From NCBI RefSeq assembly GCF_030818905.1, contig NZ_JAUTAZ010000001.1, positions 2,542,001 to 2,606,000 on the forward strand: 64,000 bases of DNA. Reading direction: 5' to 3'. The notes beneath the pieces were generated by a model. It searched no databases. It was not told where the DNA came from and saw nothing but the letters and a program-made list of their open reading frames with translations. Position 1 is the first letter of the stretch. Every line of letters begins with the position of its first letter. The position numbers were made by a program, and so were the translations under genes. Shown piece after piece: positions 17,815-27,389 of this stretch. This DNA comes from Microbacterium sp. SORGH_AS_0888 (lineage in GTDB: Bacteria; Actinomycetota; Actinomycetes; Actinomycetales; Microbacteriaceae).

Positions 17815-19785
17815 ATGTCATCCCGCATCCGCTTCGGCGGCGACTACAACCCCGAGCAGTGGCCCGAAGAGATCTGGGACGAGGACGTCGAGATCATGCG
17901 CGCCGCGGGCGTCACGACCGCGACTGTCGGCGTCTTCTCCTGGTCGCTGCTGGAGCCGGCGCCCGGGGAGTACGACTTCGGCTGGCTGGACCGGGTGCTC
18001 GACCGCCTGCACGCCGGCGGGATCGGGGTCGTGCTCGCCACCGCGACGGCGAGCCCGCCCGCGTGGCTCGCGCGACGGCATCCCGAGTCGCTCCCCGTGA
18101 CGATCGACGGGGTGCGGCTCGCGTTCGGCTCCCGGCAGCAGTTCAGCCCGAGCTCCTCCGCCTACCGCGAGCACGCCCTGCGTCTCGTGCGCCGGATGGC
18201 GCAGCGCTACGGCTCCCACCCGGCGCTGGAGATGTGGCACATCGGCAACGAGTACGGCGCGCACGTGCCCCGCAGCTACGACGAGGAGTCTGCGGCCGCG
18301 TTCCGGGCCTGGCTCGTCGCGCGCTACGGCACGATCGAGGAGCTCAACCGTGCGTGGGGAACCGCGTTCTGGTCGCAGCACTACGCCTCCTTCGACGAGG
18401 TGGGGGTGCCCTCGCGCACGCCCACGTTCCCCAACCCGACGATGGTGCTCGACTTCGACCGGTTCAGCTCCGATGCGATGCTCGCGCTGCACCGGGCCGA
18501 GGCCGACATCCTCCGGGAGCTCACCCCGGACGTGCCGATCACGACCAACTTCATGGGCCCGTTCAAGGACGCGGACTACTGGCAGTGGGCCGAGCACGTC
18601 GACATCGTCAGCGACGACCTGTACCCGGACCCTGCCGACCCGCGCCATCACGTGCTCGCCGCGGCCGCGCGCGACCTCATGCGCTCCCTCGGCGGCGGCA
18701 AGCCGTGGCTGCTCATGGAGCAGGCGCCCTCCGCGGTCAACTGGCGGCCCCGCAACGCGCCCAAGCCCGCGGGCTACTACCGTGCGCTGTCGCTGCAGGC
18801 GCTCACCCGCGGAGCCGACGGCATCCTCCACTTCCAGTGGCGCCAGTCGAAGGCCGGGGCCGAGAAGTTCCACTCGGCGATGCTGCCGCACGGCGGCACC
18901 GGCACCCGCGTGCACCGCGAGGTGCGGGCCCTCGGAGCCGAGCTCGCCGAGCTGGGCGACCTGGCCGGCGCCCCCGTGCCGGCGCAGGTCGGCATCCTGT
19001 TCGACTGGGACAGCTGGCGCGCGGTCGAGCAGGACGCCGTGCCCGCCGAGCGGGACTACCTCGCGACCGTGCTGGACTGGTACGCAGGCTTCCTGCGTCG
19101 CGGGGTCACGGTGGACTTCGTGCGCGCAGGCGCCGACACCTCGGGCTACCGGCTCGTCGTGGCGCCCCTGTTCCACGTGGCCGATGACGCGGCCGTCGCC
19201 GAGCTCGCCTCGGTGCCCGCGCGCGGCGACGTGCTCGTGGTCGGCGCCTTCTCCGCCGTCCTGGACGAGAACCTCCACGTGCGCCTCGGCGGGTACCTGG
19301 GCGGAGCCGAGGGGCCGCTGCAGGCGGCGCTCGGGGTGACGGTGGACGAGTTCGCACCCCTCGCCGCCGCCGACACGGAGACCGCGATCGGGGGCACCGT
19401 CACCGGCGTCGCCCGTGACTGGCAGGAGCTCGTCGTCGTGCACGATGCGGCCGTGCTCGGCAGCTTCGGTGACGGGTTCGCGGCCGGCGGCGCGGCCATC
19501 ACGCGGCGCGCCGACGAGAGCGGCGGCGCGGGCTGGTACGTCGCGACCGAGCCCGGCGAGGCCCTGCGGGACGACCTCGTCGCGCGCTGGCTCGTGGACG
19601 CCGGCATCGAGCCCGGCTTCACCCGCCCGGAGGCGTTCGCCGAGACGGTCGTCCGCGCCGGGCGGCGGCTCGTCGTCAACCACGACGACGTGACGCGAGA
19701 GCTCGCGCTGACCGGCGGCACCGTCACGGTCGAGGCGCGCCAGGCCGTGATTCTGCCGGCCGCCGGCGACGATACGGTGTCCTGA
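17815..19785 (+). CDS. Glycoside hydrolase family 42 beta-galactosidase
   Basis: 656 residues with the GH42 catalytic barrel, trimerisation domain and C-terminal beta domain. The N-terminus FGGDYNPEQWPEEIWDED is a family hallmark. The acid/base is E146 in WHIGNEYGAH and the nucleophile is E302 in WLLMEQAPSAVNW. Bacterial GH42 enzymes of this type favour beta-1,4/1,3-galacto-oligosaccharides from galactan. GAGAGGACACC precedes the ATG. Its TGA overlaps the ATG of the GH51 gene, so the two enzymes are translationally coupled. Cytoplasmic by absence of a signal peptide. Confidence 0.93.
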   Translation: MSSRIRFGGDYNPEQWPEEIWDEDVEIMRAAGVTTATVGVFSWSLLEPAPGEYDFGWLDRVLDRLHAGGIGVVLATATASPPAWLARRHPESLPVTIDGVRLAFGSRQQFSPSSSAYREHALRLVRRMAQRYGSHPALEMWHIGNEYGAHVPRSYDEESAAAFRAWLVARYGTIEELNRAWGTAFWSQHYASFDEVGVPSRTPTFPNPTMVLDFDRFSSDAMLALHRAEADILRELTPDVPITTNFMGPFKDADYWQWAEHVDIVSDDLYPDPADPRHHVLAAAARDLMRSLGGGKPWLLMEQAPSAVNWRPRNAPKPAGYYRALSLQALTRGADGILHFQWRQSKAGAEKFHSAMLPHGGTGTRVHREVRALGAELAELGDLAGAPVPAQVGILFDWDSWRAVEQDAVPAERDYLATVLDWYAGFLRRGVTVDFVRAGADTSGYRLVVAPLFHVADDAAVAELASVPARGDVLVVGAFSAVLDENLHVRLGGYLGGAEGPLQAALGVTVDEFAPLAAADTETAIGGTVTGVARDWQELVVVHDAAVLGSFGDGFAAGGAAITRRADESGGAGWYVATEPGEALRDDLVARWLVDAGIEPGFTRPEAFAETVVRAGRRLVVNHDDVTRELALTGGTVTVEARQAVILPAAGDDTVS

Positions 19786-21296
19786 TGAGCACAGTGCGCC
19801 TTCGCGCCGACCGTTCCGTCGGCCCCATCGACTCCCGGCTGTTCGGCGGCTTCGTCGAGCACCTCGGCCGCCACGTCTACGACGGCATCTTCGAGCCCGG
19901 GCACCCGGCGGCGGATGCCGAGGGCTTCCGGGAGGACGTCATCGCGCTCGTGCGCGAGCTCGGGGTGACGACGATCCGCTATCCGGGCGGGAACTTCGTC
20001 TCCGGGTACCGCTGGGAGGACGGCATCGGCCCGGCCGAGGAGCGTCCCCGCCGACTCGACCTCGCCTGGCGCTCGACCGAGACCAACCGGGTGGGGCTGC
20101 ACGAGTTCTCGTCCTGGCTCGACAAGGTGGGCAGCGACCTGATGCTCGCGGTCAACCTCGGGACGCGCGGCGTCGCGGAGGCGCTCGACCTGCTCGAGTA
20201 CGCCAACTCCGCCGCCGACACCGCATGGACCCGTCGCCGGGCCGAGAACGGTCACCCGCAGCCGTTCGGGGTGCGGATGTGGTGCCTCGGCAACGAGATG
20301 GACGGGCCGTGGCAGGTCGGCCACCGCAACGCCGAGGACTACGGCAAGCTCGCGTCCCGCACGGCCAAGGCCATGCGCATGCTCGACTCGAGCGTCGAGC
20401 TGGTCGCGTGCGGGTCGTCCGCCCGCGACATGCCGACCTTCGGCTCGTGGGAGCGCGAGGTGCTGCGGCACACGTTCGACGACGTCGACTTCATCTCGTG
20501 CCACGCGTACTACCAGGAGCGCCACGGCAAGGCGCAGGAGTTCCTCGTCTCCGCGGTCGACACCGACCTGTTCGTCCGCGAGGTGATCGCGGCGGCCGAC
20601 GAGATCGCCGCCGAGCGCGGCTCGGACAAGCGCATCATGCTCTCGTTCGACGAGTGGAACGTCTGGTACCAGTTCGCCGACGACGGCACCAAGTCGGGCG
20701 ACCTGGTCTCCGACGACTGGCCCGAGGCGCCGCGCCTGCTGGAGGACGTCTACAACGTCATGGATGCGGTCGTCGTCGGCGATGTGCTCATCACGCTGCT
20801 GCAGCACGCGGACCGGGTGCGCTCGGCATCCCTCGCGCAGCTCGTGAACGTGATCGCGCCCATCATGACGGAGCCCGGCGGACCGGCATGGCGCCAGACG
20901 ACGTTCTTCCCGTTCTCCCTCACCTCGCGGCTCGGCCGCGGGGAGGCGCAGCGGCTCGACCTCGGGGACGTCCCGAGCATCGCGACCGAGCGCTTCGGCG
21001 ACGTCGCGGCCGTGAACGCCGTCGCGACGACGGATGCCGAGGGCACGAGCGTGTTCCTCGTGAACCGCTCCGCCGGGGAGCCGGCCGATATCGAGATCGA
21101 CCTGGCCGCGATCGCCGGGGCCGCGGGTCGCACGGTCGCGGAGGCATGGCTCGTGGCCGACGACGACATCCGCGCTCGAAACACACTCGCCGAGCCCGAG
21201 CGCGTCGCGCCCGTCGCGCTGGCGGCCGCCCGCGAGGGCGACACGCTGCGCGTCTCGCTGCCCCCCGTGGCCTGGGCGGTCGTCCGCCTGGCGTAG
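19785..21296 (+). CDS. Glycoside hydrolase family 51 alpha-L-arabinofuranosidase
   Basis: 503 residues, the usual size for intracellular GH51 enzymes. RLFGGFVEHLGRHVYDGIFE and TIRYPGGNFVSGYRWEDGIG are family hallmarks. The acid/base is E171 in WCLGNEMDGPW and the nucleophile is E290 in LSFDEWNVWY. It removes alpha-L-arabinofuranosyl branches from arabino-oligosaccharides. Together with GH35, GH42 and GH36 it points to type I arabinogalactan or arabinogalactan side chains as the natural substrate of the locus. It starts on the last base of the GH42 stop and ends the operon. Confidence 0.92.
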   Translation: MSTVRLRADRSVGPIDSRLFGGFVEHLGRHVYDGIFEPGHPAADAEGFREDVIALVRELGVTTIRYPGGNFVSGYRWEDGIGPAEERPRRLDLAWRSTETNRVGLHEFSSWLDKVGSDLMLAVNLGTRGVAEALDLLEYANSAADTAWTRRRAENGHPQPFGVRMWCLGNEMDGPWQVGHRNAEDYGKLASRTAKAMRMLDSSVELVACGSSARDMPTFGSWEREVLRHTFDDVDFISCHAYYQERHGKAQEFLVSAVDTDLFVREVIAAADEIAAERGSDKRIMLSFDEWNVWYQFADDGTKSGDLVSDDWPEAPRLLEDVYNVMDAVVVGDVLITLLQHADRVRSASLAQLVNVIAPIMTEPGGPAWRQTTFFPFSLTSRLGRGEAQRLDLGDVPSIATERFGDVAAVNAVATTDAEGTSVFLVNRSAGEPADIEIDLAAIAGAAGRTVAEAWLVADDDIRARNTLAEPERVAPVALAAAREGDTLRVSLPPVAWAVVRLA

Positions 21297-21464
21297 CCCG
21301 CGCCCCGGATGCGGGCGGGGCCTTGTGTTACAGGCATGAGTCGGAGACCTCACGCGACCCTCGATCGCGCATGACCACAACGTTCCCTGCGGGTAACGGA
21401 GGGGAAATCGTGCTGCGTGCACGCGGTGATTTCCTGAGGACACCCTCATCCTCGAAAGGACATC

Positions 21465-22736
21465 ATGGCACTCGATTTCACACTCAGCGCCGAGCAGCTG
21501 GGACTGCGTGAGCAGGCCCGTGCGTTCGCCGAGGGGGTGCTCAGCCAGGTGGCCGACACGGTCGCACCCATCCCCGACCCGCTTGGCCGGTTCCGCGCCC
21601 TCAAGCCCTTCTACCAGCAGATGGTCGACGCCGGGTTCGTCAAGGGCCTGATCCCGGAGGAGTACGGCGGCAACCTGTTCAGCAACCTCCAGTTCGCCCT
21701 CGCCTGCGAGGAGCTGGCCCGCGTCGATGTCAACGTCGCGTCCGCGATCCTCGGGACCGGACTCGGCGTCTACCCGGTCCTCAAGGGCGGCACGCCGGAG
21801 CAGAAGGAGCGGTTCCTGCGCCCCTTCACCGGCTCGGAGCCCCGGCTGGCCGCGATCGCCTACTCGGAGGCCGCGGGAGCCGCGAACTTCGACTTCCCGG
21901 ACCCGAAGTTCGGCGTGCAGACCTTCGCGGTCCGCGACGGCGACTCCTGGGTGATCAACGGCCTGAAGGCGTGGACCACCAACGCCTCGGGCTGGGACGA
22001 CGAGGGCGCCGACCTCATCGCCGTCGTCTGTCGCACCGATCCGGAACTTCCGCCGCAGGAGTCGCTCGCGGTCATCATGGTCGAGAAGGGCACGCCCGGC
22101 GTCGAGATCATCGGCATCATCGACACGATGGGCCACGTCGCGGCCAACTCCCCGGTCGTCCGCTTCACCGACGTCCGCGTGCCGATCGACAACCTCATCG
22201 GCACCCCGGGCGCGGTCGGCATGAACCTCGTGAAGGAGTCGTTCTCGTGGACGTGCTCCAGCATCGGCGCCGCCGCGGTCGGCCGGATGCGGGCCGCCTT
22301 CGAGATCGCCTACGAGTTCACCTCGACCGAGAAGCGGGGCGCGTCGCATCCCGTCCTCGAGTTCCAGAACGCGGGATACATGCTCGCCGACATCAAGACG
22401 AGGATCGAGGCCGGGCGCTACTTCGCCTGGAAGGCCGCCGACCACTTCGACAAGACCGGCGGCGCGGACCGCGAGCTGTCGAACATGGTCAAGATCTACA
22501 ACTCCGAGCTGTCGGTGCAGGTGGTCTACGACGCGATGCGCCTGGTCGGGGTGGACTCCTACGGCGACCGTACGAAGCTCGCCCCCATCATGGAGGACGT
22601 GCTCTGCTTCCCGGTGTACGACGGGGGCAACATGGGCGTGCGTCGCCGGCACCTGCACGAGATGCTGCTGAACCCGTCCTACGACCCGCTCGCCTCCGCC
22701 GAGAACCGGGTCGCGCTGATGCCCACCGGTCGCTGA
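21465..22736 (+). CDS. Acyl-CoA dehydrogenase family protein
   Basis: 423 residues with the three-domain acyl-CoA dehydrogenase layout: helical N-terminus (FTLSAEQLGLREQARAFAEG), middle beta domain (AIAYSEAAGAANFDFPDP and INGLKAWTTNASG), and C-terminal helices. It is an FAD enzyme oxidising an acyl-CoA or a related substrate; chain specificity cannot be read. The ending YDGGNMGVRRRHLHEML is unusual compared with the common short-chain types, so a non-fatty-acid substrate is possible. CGAAAGGACATC provides the ribosome-binding site. It is transcribed alone: a strong hairpin follows. Confidence 0.85.
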   Translation: MALDFTLSAEQLGLREQARAFAEGVLSQVADTVAPIPDPLGRFRALKPFYQQMVDAGFVKGLIPEEYGGNLFSNLQFALACEELARVDVNVASAILGTGLGVYPVLKGGTPEQKERFLRPFTGSEPRLAAIAYSEAAGAANFDFPDPKFGVQTFAVRDGDSWVINGLKAWTTNASGWDDEGADLIAVVCRTDPELPPQESLAVIMVEKGTPGVEIIGIIDTMGHVAANSPVVRFTDVRVPIDNLIGTPGAVGMNLVKESFSWTCSSIGAAAVGRMRAAFEIAYEFTSTEKRGASHPVLEFQNAGYMLADIKTRIEAGRYFAWKAADHFDKTGGADRELSNMVKIYNSELSVQVVYDAMRLVGVDSYGDRTKLAPIMEDVLCFPVYDGGNMGVRRRHLHEMLLNPSYDPLASAENRVALMPTGR

Positions 22737-22749
22737 CCGGTGCACGAGA

Positions 22750-22788
22750 AGCCGGGCACGGGGACCGTTGCGGCTCCCGTGCCCGGCT
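22750..22788. terminator. Strong hairpin between convergent genes
   Basis: Perfect 13-bp arms AGCCGGGCACGGG (22750-22762) and CCCGTGCCCGGCT (22776-22788) enclose a 13-nt loop and are followed by CTTCG. The hairpin lies after the acyl-CoA dehydrogenase and before the 3' end of the opposite-strand hemD gene. Confidence 0.7.
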
Positions 22789-22833
22789 CTTCGCGGGCGG
22801 ATCTGCTCGGTCCGCCCGAAGAGGTGGGTGCGC

Positions 22834-23976
22834 TCAGTCCGTCCGAAGGCGGTAGCCGCGCTTCACGACCGTCTGGATGACGTCGGCGTTGCCCATGGTC
22901 TTGCGCAGACGGCTGATCGCGGTGTCGACGCCGTGGTCGTCGAGGACCTCGGGCGTCGCGGCCGACAGCCGTGCGCGCGTCACGGTGCCGCCGTCGGCAT
23001 CCATCAGCGTCCGCACCAGCGACAGCGCCGTCGGTCCCAGGAGCGCCGTCGTGTCCTGCAGCTCGAGACGGCGCCCCCGCAGCCTCAGCGTGCCGAGCTC
23101 CGTCCTGACGCTCCGCTCGCGGCGGAGCAGCTCGTCGCACACGCACCGGATGAGCGCGCCCATCCGGAACCGCTCGGGCACCAGCGGGTCGATGTCGTGC
23201 TCCCGCAGCGGCTCGGCCGTGACCGGCCCGACCGCGGCGGCCAGGACCGGGACCGCGCCGGGGACGCCGCGGAAGGCGTCGACGACCGCGGGCAGGCTGT
23301 CCGCCGCCGCGGCGGCGTGCAGGAACGCCTCCGCGGCCGGGGCGCTCGTGAAGGTCACGGCGTCCACGCCGCCCTTGGCGACCGCCTGGACGAGCCGGTT
23401 CACGCGCGCCTGATCCTCGTGCGTCACCCAGGTGTACGGGCGCGCGCTGAGCACGACAGCGCCGGCCCGTTCGAGCCGGTCGAGCTGGGCCATGTCGGCC
23501 ACGCCATGGAGCTGGACCGCGATCGTGAGGCCCGCGACGTCCTCGCGCAGCAGCAGGTCGACGAGCGACTCCGTGGTCTCCTGCTCGCCCATCCCGTCGT
23601 CGTCCAGACCGGCCGCCCGGATCGCCCCCCGCGCCTTCGGGCCCCGGACGAGGATCCGCGCCCGGTGGCACGTGTCGACGAGGTCGGGGCCGATGCCCGC
23701 GGCATCCGCCGCCTCGAACCACCGCCGGATGCCGTAGGAGGTCGTCGCCAGGAGCACGTCGGGTCGAGCCGCGATGATCGCCGCGGTCTCGGCCTCCAGA
23801 CGCCCGAGGTCCTCGGTGCCGCGCATCCGGATCGTCGGGGCGTGGATGACCTCCGCCCCCCGCCGCTCGAAAGCGGCGATCAGGTCCTCGGAGCGGCGAT
23901 CGCTCGTGACCCCGACGCGGTAGCCGTCGAGCCGGTCAATGGCCACGGTGCCGCGCAGCAGCTGATCCTGGGTCAT
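22834..23976 (-). CDS. hemD: Uroporphyrinogen-III synthase with C-terminal winged-helix DNA-binding domain
   Basis: 380 residues: an HemD-type synthase domain (about 15-265) closing hydroxymethylbilane to uroporphyrinogen III, followed by an OmpR-type winged helix (about 285-378, ending DADVIQTVVKRGYRLRTD). This synthase/regulator fusion is a known actinobacterial architecture, and lack of a receiver domain suggests a DNA-binding role that does not depend on phosphorylation. The ATG overlaps the cobA stop (ATGA). It is the last gene of nirB-cobA-hemD, so it supplies precursor for siroheme in nitrite reductase and may act as a regulator of these genes; the latter is inference. Confidence 0.88.
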   Translation of the reverse strand: MTQDQLLRGTVAIDRLDGYRVGVTSDRRSEDLIAAFERRGAEVIHAPTIRMRGTEDLGRLEAETAAIIAARPDVLLATTSYGIRRWFEAADAAGIGPDLVDTCHRARILVRGPKARGAIRAAGLDDDGMGEQETTESLVDLLLREDVAGLTIAVQLHGVADMAQLDRLERAGAVVLSARPYTWVTHEDQARVNRLVQAVAKGGVDAVTFTSAPAAEAFLHAAAAADSLPAVVDAFRGVPGAVPVLAAAVGPVTAEPLREHDIDPLVPERFRMGALIRCVCDELLRRERSVRTELGTLRLRGRRLELQDTTALLGPTALSLVRTLMDADGGTVTRARLSAATPEVLDDHGVDTAISRLRKTMGNADVIQTVVKRGYRLRTD

Positions 23977-24728
23977 CGTCCTCCCGCTTCCCGCGCGGCT
24001 TCGAGCACCGCTGCCGCGGGTGCCACTCGCACGACCTCGCCGATGACGATGACAGCCGGCGACTGAGGCCGCTCGCGGGCGAGGTCGAGGGATGCGGATC
24101 CCACGGTCGTGACCAGAGTACGCTGCTGCGGCGAGAAGCCGCGCTCCACGACGGCGAGCGGCATCGCGTCGTCCATGCCGTGCCGGCGCAGGCCCGTGAC
24201 GAGACCGTGCAGGCCGTTGACGCCCATGAGCACGACGATCGTGCCGCCGAGGGCGACGAGCGCGGACAGCTGCGCCTCCTCGAGCGGCACGTGCCCGCTG
24301 ATGACCGTGAAGCTGCGGGACACCTCCCGATGGGTGACGGGGATGCCGGCCGCGGCGGGGACCGCGATCGCGCTGGAGACGCCCGGCACGACGCGGACCT
24401 CGATCCCGGCCTCGTGGCAGGCGGCGGCCTCCTCGCCGCCGCGGCCGAAGACGAACGCGTCGCCGCCCTTCAGGCGCACCACGCGGCGCCCCTCGCGGGC
24501 GTGGTGCACGAGCATGTCGTTGATGCGGTCCTGCGGGACGGCGTGGTGCCCCGGGGTCTTCCCGACATCGATCAGCAGCGCCGCCGGGGCGAGCGACGGC
24601 AACCGGTCGCGCGGTCCGAGCCGGTCGTACAGCACGACGTCCGCCTCCTGCAGCGCGGCGGCGCCGGCGAGGGTGAGCAGATCCGGGTCCCCCGGGCCGC
24701 CGCCGACGAGCGTCACGCTGCCGATCAT
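23973..24728 (-). CDS. cobA: Uroporphyrinogen-III C-methyltransferase
   Basis: 251 residues, single-domain SUMT. It uses two S-adenosylmethionine molecules to make precorrin-2 for siroheme. The family motifs are LVGGGPGDPDLLTLAG at the N-terminus, RLKGGDAFVFGRGGEE in the middle, and PGVSSAIAVPAAAGIPVTHR after it. It overlaps nirB at its start and hemD at its stop by four bases each, so the three genes form one tight operon. No separate precorrin-2 dehydrogenase is in the window; the chelatase step is provided by the CbiX part of the divergent fusion gene. Confidence 0.93.
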   Translation of the reverse strand: MIGSVTLVGGGPGDPDLLTLAGAAALQEADVVLYDRLGPRDRLPSLAPAALLIDVGKTPGHHAVPQDRINDMLVHHAREGRRVVRLKGGDAFVFGRGGEEAAACHEAGIEVRVVPGVSSAIAVPAAAGIPVTHREVSRSFTVISGHVPLEEAQLSALVALGGTIVVLMGVNGLHGLVTGLRRHGMDDAMPLAVVERGFSPQQRTLVTTVGSASLDLARERPQSPAVIVIGEVVRVAPAAAVLEAAREAGGR

Positions 24729-27289
24729 CGGCCACGCACCGGGATGCGCGTGCCGCTGAGGATCAGACGCTCCGACTCGGTCGCGGGGCGGTGCTGGCCG
24801 CGGCCGTCGGGCACGTGCACGACCTCCGGGTCGGGGGCGTCGACGGCGTTGACGAAGGACTGGAAGCGCCGCAGCCGCTCCGGATCGGCGAGCGTGGCCG
24901 CCCACTCGTCCTCGTAGTCCTCGACGTGCTGGGCCATGGCCTCTTCCAGTTCTGCGGCGATCCCCAGCGAGTCCTCGCAGACCACCTGGCGGACGTGCTC
25001 GAGGCCTCCGGGCAGCTGCTCCTGCCACCGCGCGGTGCGCTGGAGGCGGTCGGCCGTGCGGATGTAGTACATCATGTAGCGGTCGATGTAGCGGATCAGG
25101 GTGTCGTCGTCGAGGTTCTGGGCGAGCAGCTCTGCGTGCACCGGGGTCATCCCGCCGTTGCCGCCGACGTACAGGTTCCAGCCGTCCGAGGTGGCGATGA
25201 CGCCGATGTCCTTCGACCGCGCCTCGGCGCACTCGCGCGCGCAGCCGCTGACGCCGAGCTTGATCTTGTGCGGTGAGCGCAGCCCCCGGTAGCGCAGCTC
25301 CAGCCGCACGGCCATCCCGACCGAGTCGAGCACGCCGTATCGGCACCAGGTCGAGCCGACGCAGCTCTTCACCGTGCGCAGGCTCTTGCCGTAGGCCTGG
25401 CCCGACTCCATGCCCGCATCGACGAGGCGCTTCCAGATCAGCGGCAGCTGCTCGAGCCGGGCTCCGAACATGTCGATGCGCTGAGCGCCCGTGATCTTCG
25501 TGTAGAGGCCGAACTCGGTGGCCACCTCGGCGATGACCGCGAGCTTCTCGGGGGAGATCTCGCCGGCTGGGACGCGGGGGACGACCGAGTACGTCCCGTC
25601 CTTCTGGAGGTTCGCGAGCGCGCGGTCGTTCGTGTCCTGGAAGCCGGCCGCGCCGTCGTCGAGGGGGTGCGCGTGCGTCTGGGTCGCCACGATCGAGGCG
25701 ATGACGGGCTTGCAGATGTCGCATCCGACGCCCCCGTCCACGAACCGCTCCACGATCGTGCCCACGGTCGAGAGCCCGAGAGCACGCACCGACTCGAACA
25801 GCTCGACGCGGCTGAGAGTGACGTGCTCGCAGAGCGCCTTGGACACCTCGATGCCGCGGCTGCGCAGCTCCTCGTCCAGCACGGTCTTCACGAGCGGGAC
25901 GCAGGATCCGCACTGGGTTCCCGCCCGCGAGCACGACTTCAGCCCGGTCAGGTCGTGGCAGCCGTCGGCGACGTGCGCGCGCAGCGCTCCGGCCGTGACG
26001 GCATGGCACGTGCAGACCGTGGCCGCATCCGGGATCGCGACCTCCGGCGCGTCGGCGCCCGCCGCCGCGAGGAACGCCGCGGGCTCCGCGGGGAGAGCGT
26101 CGCCGACGAACGCGCGCAGGGTCGCGAAGGGCGAGGCGTCGCCGACGAACGCGCCGCCGCGGAGCGTGAGCGCGTCGTCGCCGACGATGAGCTTCTGGTA
26201 GATGCCGGCGGCGGCGTTCGCGTAGACGACCTCGAGGTCGTCCACGCCGGGGGTGGGCGATCCCAGCACGGCGACCTGCACGCCGGCGAGCTTGAGCGAG
26301 GTCGACTCGTCGGGCGCCGCGTAGACGGCGTCGCCCCCGGTGAGGCGGTCCGCGACGGTCTCGGCCATCGCATTGCCGGGCGCGGCGAGACCGACTGTGC
26401 GCCCGTCGAAGGCCGCCACCTCGCCGATCGCCCAGATGCGTGGGACGCTCGTCGCGCACGACGCGTCGATCACGACCCCGCCCTTCGGGTCGATCCGCAG
26501 GCCCGCGGCGCGGGCGAGCTCGTCACGGGGCTGGATGCCGATCGCGAAGACCACGAGGTCTGCGTGGAGCTGGGTGCCGTCGGTGAGCGAGACCCCCGTC
26601 ACGGCCCCGGACGGGCCCACGAGCACCTCGGTCGGGCGCGCGCCGAGCGCCAGCGCGATCGCCTGCGCCCGCAGCAGCTGCTCGAGGATCCGCCCGCCCG
26701 CCTCGTCCAGCTGGGCGCTGAGAGGCCAGCGTCCGGAGTGCACCACCGTCACCCGGCACCCCGCATCCGCGACGGATCCGGCCGCCTCGATCCCCAGGAG
26801 CCCGCCGCCCACCACGACGACGTTCGGGTCCCGGCCGTGGCGGCGGCGCAGCGTGACGATCTCGTCGCACAGCCCGTCCACGTCCTCGAGGGTGCGCAGC
26901 ACCCGGCCGCGGTCGGCGTGGGGGATCTCGGGCACGCGCGCGCGTGAGCCGGTGGCGAGCACGAGGTCGTCGAAGGGGATGTGCTCGCCCGCGGTCGTGG
27001 TGACGGTGCGGGCGTCGGCGTCGATGGCCGTGACGAGTGTGCCGGGTGCCAGGCGCACGCCCGGCGCGGCCCAGACCGAGCCGTCGCCGAGCGTCAGGTC
27101 GACGCCGGCTCCCTCGAAACGCTTGGCGAGGTTGACGCGGTCGTAGGGGGCGTGCGGCTCGTCGCCGAGGACGAGCACGTCGAGGCCGCGTTCCGCCGCG
27201 TCCGAGGCGGCGAGCCGGGTGACCAGGTGGTGCGCGGCCGGCCCCGCGCCGACCACGACGACACGGCGGCCCACGGTGGCGGAGATCAT
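24725..27289 (-). CDS. nirB: Nitrite reductase [NAD(P)H] large subunit
   Basis: 854 residues. It reduces nitrite to ammonium in the cytoplasm for nitrogen assimilation. In order: FAD/NAD-binding pyridine-nucleotide oxidoreductase domain (VVVVGAGPAAHHLVTRL), BFD-type [2Fe-2S] domain (VCTCHAVTAGALRAHVADG and AGTQCGSCVP), and the ferredoxin/siroheme domain with four cysteines ligating the 4Fe-4S/siroheme centre (SCVGSTWCRYG and SGCARECAEARSKDIG). The ATG is preferred: TAGCGT lies 7 nt upstream and there is no Shine-Dalgarno, consistent with leaderless initiation; a GTG three codons earlier overlaps that hexamer. Confidence 0.95.
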   Translation of the reverse strand: MISATVGRRVVVVGAGPAAHHLVTRLAASDAAERGLDVLVLGDEPHAPYDRVNLAKRFEGAGVDLTLGDGSVWAAPGVRLAPGTLVTAIDADARTVTTTAGEHIPFDDLVLATGSRARVPEIPHADRGRVLRTLEDVDGLCDEIVTLRRRHGRDPNVVVVGGGLLGIEAAGSVADAGCRVTVVHSGRWPLSAQLDEAGGRILEQLLRAQAIALALGARPTEVLVGPSGAVTGVSLTDGTQLHADLVVFAIGIQPRDELARAAGLRIDPKGGVVIDASCATSVPRIWAIGEVAAFDGRTVGLAAPGNAMAETVADRLTGGDAVYAAPDESTSLKLAGVQVAVLGSPTPGVDDLEVVYANAAAGIYQKLIVGDDALTLRGGAFVGDASPFATLRAFVGDALPAEPAAFLAAAGADAPEVAIPDAATVCTCHAVTAGALRAHVADGCHDLTGLKSCSRAGTQCGSCVPLVKTVLDEELRSRGIEVSKALCEHVTLSRVELFESVRALGLSTVGTIVERFVDGGVGCDICKPVIASIVATQTHAHPLDDGAAGFQDTNDRALANLQKDGTYSVVPRVPAGEISPEKLAVIAEVATEFGLYTKITGAQRIDMFGARLEQLPLIWKRLVDAGMESGQAYGKSLRTVKSCVGSTWCRYGVLDSVGMAVRLELRYRGLRSPHKIKLGVSGCARECAEARSKDIGVIATSDGWNLYVGGNGGMTPVHAELLAQNLDDDTLIRYIDRYMMYYIRTADRLQRTARWQEQLPGGLEHVRQVVCEDSLGIAAELEEAMAQHVEDYEDEWAATLADPERLRRFQSFVNAVDAPDPEVVHVPDGRGQHRPATESERLILSGTRIPVRGR

Positions 27290-27389
27290 GCGGCCCACGC
27301 TAGGCGGCGTTCCCGTCTCCGCGGTTACCCGTCGATTTCGGCTCGGTCACGGGGGCCTCACACGCGCGATCGGGCGGTGTGAGGAAAAC

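Noticed and set aside
19146..22745. A 1199-codon open frame on the reverse strand
   Set aside because: It is antisense to well-supported GH42, GH51 and acyl-CoA dehydrogenase genes. Long antisense frames arise from the high third-position GC; its protein is rich in Arg, His, Asp and Gly with no domain.
24725..27289. Sulfite reductase instead of nitrite reductase
   Set aside because: The FAD/NAD-binding N-terminus and BFD domain in one chain, plus a NirD-like partner, are typical of NirB.
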